This document shows, in pieces, positions 57,137-64,000 of a DNA stretch of 64,000 nucleotides. The position numbers were made by a program, and so were the translations under genes. Position 1 is the first letter of the stretch, and every line of letters begins with the position of its first letter. The stretch comes from Parascedosporium putredinis (lineage: Eukaryota > Ascomycota > Sordariomycetes > Microascales > Microascaceae). The stretch covers positions 868,001-932,000 of the forward strand of contig CASHTG010000008.1 in assembly GCA_949357655.1 (NCBI GenBank), in the 5' to 3' direction. The notes under the pieces are model-generated. The model saw only the letters and a list, made by a program, of their open reading frames with translations, made no database searches and had not been told where the DNA came from.

Positions 57137-60100
57137 AGCTGCGTTATTCTGTAATCTCAAGGTCCGAGTGCTCAAAGGTCTATGTTGGTTTATGTCGTCT
57201 TCTGAGAAATGTGATAGCAACTCGAGGTTAGCCAGACCTATGATACAGTAACTTTAACCGAGGAGCAACAGGAAGGGAGGGATGAGGGGAGGGGAGAGGC
57301 GAAGTGTAATATGTAGCGACGTGCGCCTGGAGCTGGTGTTGTCGCAATCCTGGGTCCCCAATCCCGGCCATTCCTCCTCCCTCCGCAATGCGCCCCTGCC
57401 TCGTCCACCACGCCTTGTCATATCACTTTTTTATTAGTCCCTCACCTATGCGAGGCGTCGCAAAAATCGGAAATAACTGGCTATGCCAAGAACATACATG
57501 TCCTTGACTCTTATCCATTGATTCTGCAGGATGGAGGGGGTCGTGGGTCCAAGCCCCGTGGGCAGAATCGAAAGCCACACAAAGGCTTCTTGGTTGGGTG
57601 GTGCCCTTTCCGAAGACTCTCCACCCTGGCCAACCTCCGAGCCGGACATGTGCCTCCGGTAAAGAGCAGGCATGTTTGTGCAAAAGGTGCTCCACCCCAT
57701 GGATGAACGAGTCTTCCCAAACCTCTTACTCTATGTATAATGCGCCATCCTCTTCACCAACATGATTTCGGTCATTTCAAGGGGTGGAAACAAGCCCCTC
57801 ACTATCAAGTGAAGATCACCGAGGCCGGGGTCGTCATGTCATGCTCGGCCCAACCGAGGGTTTCTCCTGGTTCCTAGCCTCCCGTATACCCCTCCGGCCG
57901 GTGTGGGGCGCGAGGGAAAGCACACAAGGATTACTCCTCATTTACGAAGCGGATGGGTGGGGGACTAGGAGAAGGGTGGTCCCCTCTCTATCCGTGCCAC
58001 TCTGCAGCACCGTGAATTAACAATCCGGAGTAGATTTGGGAAAGGTTCGAGGCCTGTGAAGACACACAGACAATTGTGGATGCCTCGATATTGTTTTCCT
58101 TCTCTGCTGCGGTGTAGATCCTCAATGGACCGATATTCTACTTACGTGAGTATAATAACATGAGTCCAATGTGATTGATATAGGCATTGCGAGAATGCAA
58201 GTGGTTTTGGTATCTTGAAAGCAAGATACCACCCACACGCAGGCTTAACTCAACGTCCGGAGATAAAGCAACAGGAGCAAGAAAGACAAAGACACAACTG
58301 CAGTACTCACGGTCGCCTCGGAAAAGAAGCTAATGCGGGCCCCTTTTTCTCCTCAGTGAGCAGTCGAGACCACCCCGGTCCCTTGTTCCACCACCGATGC
58401 CGCTCTCATTGGAAGAATCCGGGGCCGCGAGGTCCACTTCTCGCCGATCCAGTTCTCTTCCTGGAGCCGGCGTACCCGGGCGAGATTTGACGTGCTCCGA
58501 AAACCTGGGCCCTGGGATGGAAAGGAGAGGAAATCAAAAGGAAACGGAGTCAGGAACAGAAAACCGAACTGGGACAACGTGTGGCAAGAGTTGACAAGAG
58601 ATCGGCGGTCGTAGACCGGGGGTTGGGGAGCCATGAGGTCCACTTCTCCGCCTATTCCGAGCCATGGTTTTCCGCACCCTCTTATCAAAGGGTGGTTTTT
58701 TCTTGTATTCCTATCGATGAATGACGAATTGATCGGTGCTGGGGAGGGGAGGAGGAGAGAGAGAGCGGAGAAAGGACAAACATGAAGCAGTGTCTTCAAC
58801 TGGGGACCAAGGTTCTCCGGCATGCACGAATTCACCCCAGCAGATCCTGAGCTAGTATTCTGATTACCCCCATGTTCGAGGTCCGCAAGAAAAAAACAGG
58901 GAAGATCTCAAGGAGTAGGTGGCGTCTTGAGAGTGGCCGAGCTCGTACATCTTGACCGGATATTCTCCATTCTAGAAAGAGCGAGGACGAGGCGGGCGTT
59001 TCTGACTCGGCCAAATCGGTCCCAATTTCCACGACAATGGCGCCGCCCACTAAGACCCGAATGGCTCCCTCGTAACTCGTAACTCCTGTGGAAAGCTTCG
59101 AAGAAGGAAAAACCAAAACCACGACGAACTCTCCCCTTTTTCATCCATTTTCCCGCCGTCAATCGAGCAATGATCATCCCTTTCTCCACCCGCTTCCGCC
59201 ACGTCCTCGAAGAGAACAAAAACCCACCAATTTCGACCTCGCAGGGGTTGGCGACATGGCCGTTGGAGCTAGTGAAGCAAGGATCGGCACCGAGCAAGAG
59301 GGGGACCAGTTGACATCTCCTCGAGAGATATGTACCAGAGGAGGCGGTTTTCTTTCCACGGGGGCAGAAAAATTAAAACAATGATCATCCTGCACTAAAT
59401 AAGGAAGCGGAAAACGTCGCGATTGAATGTAACCTCCCGGCACAGTAGTCCTGTGGGACATTCTGACATGTCTGAATCACCAAACACTGTGAGTATTCGA
59501 GTAGCATTCTTAGACCATGGCTATGGGGCCTGCCGGGGCGTTGACGGAATACGACTACGGCTTTAAATCCTTCGATCCCCGGGAACTAGTCGAAACAAGA
59601 GCGGGAAGACTAGGTTTGCTTTTTTCGCGGAATTCCTCTTCGAAAGGCTAGTTGGTGATAGTCGTCGTCCCCATCCGTGTTAATGAAGCAGGTTGCGCCT
59701 TCTTCTGGGTTTCTGCCATAGCCGCTGATCTTGTATCTATTGAGACTTTAGAAAATGTGAGAATTGATGAGGCAACACAAGGGGACAGTCAAAAGACCCT
59801 CCCCGCCCAGAATAAAACATACCTAGAAAGAAAATAGGGCATAGGAAAGGAAAAACAACAGATAGGAGAACCCTTTCCGTCGTTGTGCGAACATAACCAG
59901 TAGAGATCGCCGCTCCTTTTCTCATTTTGCTTCATTTCTTCTTCAAGGGCCTCGGCGCCGCTCGCCGATCATTTCCACTACGCACCTTGCCCGAATGCTG
60001 CGAGCCTTGAACCGTGCCTCTATCCAGCAAGGGAAGAAGAAACAGAAACCCCTGAGCGTAAGGGCACGGCTTAATCGGATCTGTGGTTACTCTCTTGCGG

Positions 60101-60491
60101 AACCTACCAACTCATGCAGGACAAATGCCATTGAAATATGTTTTCGGAGTAAAAAAGTGTAATATCTACGAGAATCAAAGTGGTGCTGCATGGGCCTGCA
60201 CTCTGACCATCATCACAAGCTTGACCCAAACTGCCGGGCGCTCAAGGGGCCGTGAAAAGATCAGAGTCTTCATGTCACATTTGATCTGGTATACATATCC
60301 TTCACCATCCCCACGCTGGCAACCCGAAGCTGTGGTCCGGGACTTATTCTCCTCTCCTGCTCGACGCGCACGGTTTCCCGAAACCCCCATTTGCTTGGTC
60401 GAGGTCTCCGCCCGACACTTTCATCCCCCATCAGCTTTGTAGACCTTTCATCGAGACCTGCTCGTTCCGGCTTAGGCCACCATACAACACG
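57137..60491. other. Longest gene-free stretch (3.35 kb)
   Basis: No protein domain, rRNA or tRNA recognised. Local features: two similar GAGGTCCACTTCTC-type segments near 58430 and 58636, purine-rich GGAGAGAGAGAGAG near 58750, and plus and minus open frames at 57420-57720 without domains. It may contain the promoter of the methyltransferase at its left end and of the receptor-like gene at its right end, or small unannotated genes. Confidence 0.5.
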
Positions 60492-61956
60492 ATGTCTGAG
60501 GTTCCTCCCCCACCGGCATTGAGCCCTGAGGTGGCCGCACAGGACAAAGGCCCCGCCATCATTGCCATTATCGTCTTGGTGACTGTGCTGGAAACGCTCT
60601 TCACTATGGCGAGACTTTACGTGCGTGGCAGGCTCCAAAGGCGTCTGCAACTGGACGACTACTTGATCGTTCTGGCCGTGGTAGGTCAAAGAAAAACCGC
60701 GTCTTACCGGGCCTACTTGCAGTGTATTCACCAAACTTACCAACCTTAGATCTGTGGCTGGTGTGCCGTCATTTTCGGAGTCATGGCGGTCAATTCGGGC
60801 AATGGGAAACACTTTGCCATCCTCGACCTGGATCAAAAGGCAGCCGTGATTCTCTGGACCATTGTCGGTTTCTGCCCCGGAGTCATGTCCTTTGGCCTCC
60901 CGAAGCTGGCCGTCGTTTACCTCCTCACGCGGCTGCTGAACCCCGGGCGCGCCCACCGCATCTTTCTCTGGTTTCTCAGCATTTGGACAGTCATCAGCCT
61001 GATCGGATGTGTGGTGGTCCTGTTTGCTCAGTGCTCGCCTGCGCGGTCGCAGTGGGACTTTTCCGTCAAGGGAACTTGCTGGGATAAGATGGTTCTGGTA
61101 TACTATGCAATCTACGCCGGCTGTACGTCATGTTCCATACTCTTCCAACTGACGTTGTTTTTCTAACTCTCGCTTTCTCGTTTGCTTTCATTTAGCTCTC
61201 TCTGCGGCCACCGATCTCTACCTTGCCGTGTACCCTGCCATTGTGCTCTTTAACCTTCGGCTACCTATTAAGAAAAAGATTGCCCTTACTGCCGCCCTCG
61301 GTATTGGTTCAGTGTAAGTCTACATTATTTTATTGAGGATCACGAGTTATTTGCGGCACATCCTAACGCAATACAGTGCTACCGTTGTAGCCATATATAA
61401 GACTACGCGACTCGTCAATCTCGCGAGTGATGACTTTTCATATGACACATCTGATCTGGTGATTTGGACATGGTAAGGCAGCCTAGTTCCCGCTCCCTGG
61501 CTCCCTGGTCGCATACTTACCATTCATTCAATTCGCAGTATCGAAGGAAGCACGATCATCATCGCCTCGTGTATCCCCATCCTCCAGCCCCTCGTCGACA
61601 AGATCTACGGTGGCCGACTCTTCAGCTCCGCCTCCAGACGCAACTACAAGAACTACGGCTCGGAAAGAACCGGGGCTATGCCCGCCCAATCCGACATTGA
61701 GCTGTCCTACCACGCCCGGAAGAGACCTGTCAAGGACCCCAATGGCCTCACTTTCCTCGACCAAACCAAGGGCGGAAGCGAAGAAAGCATTCTCGGGCTC
61801 AATGAAGCCGTTGGGCACAAAGGCGCTTCGACTCTTTCACCTGGTGTCAACGTTCCCGGGAGGATCATGAGGACTGACGTGATTGAGGTCTCGCATCATT
61901 CGGCGAGTCAGCAAACGTTGGAAGGTATTGATGAGGAAGGAAGAAAGCCACTGTAA
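60492..61956 (+). CDS. Pth11-like / SAT4-type fungal rhodopsin-domain membrane protein
   Basis: Five exons (60492-60680, 60750-61122, 61196-61313, 61377-61472, 61539-61956) join exactly to 397 residues without a frame break. Seven hydrophobic spans start at IIAIIVLVTVLETLFTMARLY, and the family sequence RLYVRGRLQRRLQLDDYLIVL follows. Further blocks: FGLPKLAVVYLLTRLLNP, VVLFAQCSPARSQWDF, GTCWDKMVLVYYAIYAG, LSAATDLYLAVYPAIVL and ASCIPILQPLVDKIYG. The last 120 residues form a soluble tail rich in Ser and charged residues. Fungal rhodopsin-domain proteins, including Magnaporthe Pth11, sense surfaces or hydrophobic cues, although most are uncharacterised. No CFEM domain is present in front, so this belongs to the non-CFEM group. 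Confidence 0.9.
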
Positions 61957-62461
61957 ATGTGATTCAATGATACTGCGGGGAAATATATAGCTGCTTCTTG
62001 TATACTACTAAAACGGATTTCTTTTTGTCTTTCTGATGGTATTTCAGACTGGGCGCTTCAGCAACGGGGATGATTTTCGAAAGGCAACAATAACAAGGCA
62101 CAGGGGCAAAGTTAAGAAAACGAAAAGAGAACTTTTGCTACTTAAATCTATCTGTGTAATCCAACTCATGGTATAGCACCGACGCGTGATCTCCCTTCTT
62201 CAACAGCATATACCTACACAGCGGCTTTGCGTACGATTCTAGTATTGCATAAACACCCGACGCCGGACGACGTGATATGGGAGTGATGGGACGATAAAGG
62301 TAAACAAAAAAAGGAGGAAAAAAGACCTCCGTCAGAAGCCGATCTGGCGTGAAAGTAACAGAACTTTGCTGAAACATCATACAAGAAAACATGCAAGTCG
62401 TCGCCGTCGTGGCCATCGAGCTTTTGGACCGAGCTGGGAGTCTGGTTTTCAACAAGTTCCA
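61957..62461. other. Intergenic spacer before tRNA-Phe
   Basis: 3' region of the receptor-like gene and 5' flank of the tRNA. No gene recognised. Confidence 0.55.
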
Positions 62462-62466
62462 GCGGG

Positions 62467-62498
<32 letters not shown>

Positions 62499-62553
62499 CA
62501 AGACTTCGGTTCAGTCTATCTGAAGGTCGTCGGTTCGATCCCGACTCACCGCA
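62462..62553 (+). tRNA. tRNA-Phe (anticodon GAA) with a 19-nt intron
   Basis: D arm (AGCTCAGTTGGGAGAGC), anticodon arm TCAGA..TCTGA with GAA at 62495-62497, intron 62499-62517 after position 37, and T arm GTCGG-TTCGATC-CCGAC all fold. The acceptor stem GCGGGGA pairs with TCACCGC except for a G-A clash at the fifth pair (positions 5 and 68). A T run follows at 62556-62562 as a Pol III terminator. The single acceptor mismatch may be an assembly error or a real weak position. CCA is not encoded. Confidence 0.85.
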
Positions 62554-62913
62554 TCTTTTTTTCATTCTTTTTTCATTCTTTTTGCCATTTTCGAAGACAG
62601 ACCTGACCGACTTCTTGTTCCATTTGGGAGCAGTCAAGTGAACATGTTAGAAGGGAGGGAGAAAGAAAAGAATAAAAATGCAATAAACGTAGCATCATTG
62701 ACTATATTGCTTGCATTCATTTTTTGGGGGACATTCTTATCCTCCCTCGTACGACAAAGCTGATTTCCACCACGGCACCACACACATAACCGCGTCAATC
62801 AAATCCAATTGACCCTCCGCTATCCGTCATCCTCTCTTCGCCGCCAGGCAGCAGCCACCCTCTACCAACTCCGCGAAATTTACCACACGACGAACCTTTT
62901 GCTTGCCGGACAA
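62554..62913. other. Pol III terminator and promoter of the 2EXR gene
   Basis: Begins with the T run of tRNA-Phe. Nothing else recognised. An in-frame open stretch runs upstream of the chosen ATG 62914, but it has no earlier ATG. Confidence 0.55.
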
Positions 62914-63987
62914 ATGAGCAAAAGTCTTCAGGCGCCCGTTTCCGGCTTCTCGCTGCTCCCCTTCGAGCTCCGCCACCAAATTTGGCTCGAGTTCCTCGCC
63001 GACCAGCCGGGCCGCATCTACCAATTCTCCCTCGCCCCGCCTCTGGTGCCCGGCGGCGATATCGTCCCGGACTCCCGCGAGCACTGGCACCGACGGGGCA
63101 GGTTTTACGCCCACCCCGTCTCCAGCCTCGCGCAGGCTTCGAAACCAGGGCGGACGCTGGACCAAGTGTGCCGCGAATCCCGCGCGGTGGCGCGCAAGGT
63201 GCTTCCGGACTCTCTCGAATTCTTCCTATCAGAGTATGCGAACGCTCTACTCGATGATGGTGAATCCAGCCTTCAAGAAGCGCCGGCTCTCCGGAGGAGG
63301 AGATTCCTATCGGGCGTCCTCCGCTACGACGCTTCCAAGGACATGATTTCCATACTCTCCAACGTGGCCAAGCGGCAATACTTCCTCGATGCCCGACTTC
63401 GTAGCGACGCCCCGCCTTTCCCCGGTCGCGGGATCAAGCGTCTAGGCGTCCCCGCTAGTTCATTCAACGAGTACCGCGACGTGATGCGGCCCACCGCCCG
63501 CTGCCCTGCTCGCTGCGAAGGCCCGTCGTGCGCGTCCGGGTGCGAGCTCGATAATTTTCCCGCGTGGGTGCGGCTCTTCCCCGATCTGACGCAGCTCTAC
63601 ATAATCGACGATACGTCGCCTGGCTACTCGATTAGCATGGAGGGATGCAAGTGTCTTCAAGCCGTGGACTCTTATAAGCATGCGTGGCCGCGCATCAAGG
63701 GCGTTGAATGGAACCCCAAGTCCCGGCACCCTTTTCAGTGGGCGTGGTACGTCGTCCGTGACGAGACGCCGGATTGCCCGTTTCTCCTGCCCATCCAGGT
63801 TGAGTGTCTCCGGTCCAACCGGTGGAGAATCCTTTTTCCCTATTACCCATCGTTTTCCAACTTGAAGATTGGGTTTCTACAGCCGCTACCTATCTGGAAT
63901 GGTCCGGGGACGGGGAAAGATCAGGTCGGGGTTGTTCTTCGTAAAAGTTCTCTGGTAAGAACGCGGCGCAGGAGAGGTGCCTCTTGA
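62914..63987 (+). CDS. 2EXR-domain (F-box-like) protein
   Basis: The ATG at 62914 (MSKSLQAPVSG) opens an uninterrupted 357-residue frame ending at TGA 63985-63987. It opens with the 2EXR pattern, FSLLPFELRHQIWLEFLADQPGRIYQFSL, and then TLDQVCRESRAVARKVLPDSL, in which the xLPxELRxxIW segment and the CRESR segment are the two hallmark blocks. The Cys-rich RCPARCEGPSCASGC stretch around residue 195 is unusual. 2EXR proteins form a large, poorly characterised fungal family related to F-box adaptors. The end (KSSLVRTRRRRGAS) is basic and might be out of frame given the indel pattern. The gene ends 13 bases before the window edge. Confidence 0.85.
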   Translation: MSKSLQAPVSGFSLLPFELRHQIWLEFLADQPGRIYQFSLAPPLVPGGDIVPDSREHWHRRGRFYAHPVSSLAQASKPGRTLDQVCRESRAVARKVLPDSLEFFLSEYANALLDDGESSLQEAPALRRRRFLSGVLRYDASKDMISILSNVAKRQYFLDARLRSDAPPFPGRGIKRLGVPASSFNEYRDVMRPTARCPARCEGPSCASGCELDNFPAWVRLFPDLTQLYIIDDTSPGYSISMEGCKCLQAVDSYKHAWPRIKGVEWNPKSRHPFQWAWYVVRDETPDCPFLLPIQVECLRSNRWRILFPYYPSFSNLKIGFLQPLPIWNGPGTGKDQVGVVLRKSSLVRTRRRRGAS

Positions 63988-64000
63988 TTATTGTGTATGC

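Noticed and set aside
60270..60956. A 228-codon minus-strand open frame over the receptor-like gene start
   Set aside because: The plus-strand gene has seven membrane spans and exact exon joins; the antisense frame has no domain.
1..64000. CRISPR arrays, insertion sequences, rRNA genes, bacterial operons, or obvious transposon open frames
   Set aside because: None present. The sequence is eukaryotic, and I see no reverse transcriptase, transposase, long terminal repeat or rRNA sequence. AT-rich intervals do not show convincing RIP-mutated transposon remains by eye.

Overview
The window is a stretch of nuclear genome from a filamentous ascomycete fungus (Pezizomycotina, probably Sordariomycetes). 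Genes carry short 50-110 bp GT-AG introns with CTAAC-type branch points, many products have secretory signal peptides, both tRNA genes have fungal-style introns, and families restricted to or typical of filamentous fungi recur (RTA1-like, DUF1996, DUF6454, Zn2Cys6 regulator, Pth11-like rhodopsin domain, 2EXR, small OPT transporter). I find 25 protein genes and 2 tRNAs; about half of the window is gene-poor intergenic DNA.

Layout. 0-7.3 kb: an ankyrin-repeat protein cut by the left edge, a secreted DUF6454 protein, a secreted inorganic pyrophosphatase, tRNA-Val(CAC), and a PPSY-motif protein. 9-12.3 kb: two paralogous, repeat-rich adhesin-like secreted proteins in direct orientation. 13.8-20.4 kb: a small conserved acidic/basic protein, a secreted histidine acid phosphatase, and a secreted endonuclease/exonuclease/phosphatase-fold enzyme with a lectin-like tail. 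21.7-27.5 kb: RTA1-like membrane protein, BTB protein, oligopeptide transporter. 28.5-39.2 kb: two divergently transcribed M14 carboxypeptidases, a GMC oxidoreductase, and a secreted six-hairpin-glycosidase-like protein. 41-51 kb: a small secreted orphan, a putatively myristoylated protein, a secreted DUF1996 protein, and a GPI-anchored GH17 glucanase. 51-57 kb: DJ-1/PfpI protein, Zn2Cys6 regulator and O-methyltransferase in one direction, possibly an orphan tailoring mini-cluster. 57-64 kb: Pth11-like receptor, tRNA-Phe(GAA), 2EXR protein.

Themes. The gene set leans to secreted nutrient acquisition and surface functions: carboxypeptidases feeding an oligopeptide transporter, phosphatase and pyrophosphatase for phosphate, glucanase and six-hairpin enzyme for polysaccharide, adhesins and a Pth11-like receptor for surface contact.

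The strongest signal across the window is not a gene. About 38 apparent reading-frame breaks occur in 20 of the 25 protein genes, on both strands, and almost every one is repaired by adding a single base to a short homopolymer run, usually G or C. After those single-base additions, exon phases close exactly in each gene. This looks like uncorrected indel error in a long-read or flow-based assembly rather than gene decay, so the breaks should not be read as pseudogenes without checking the reads.
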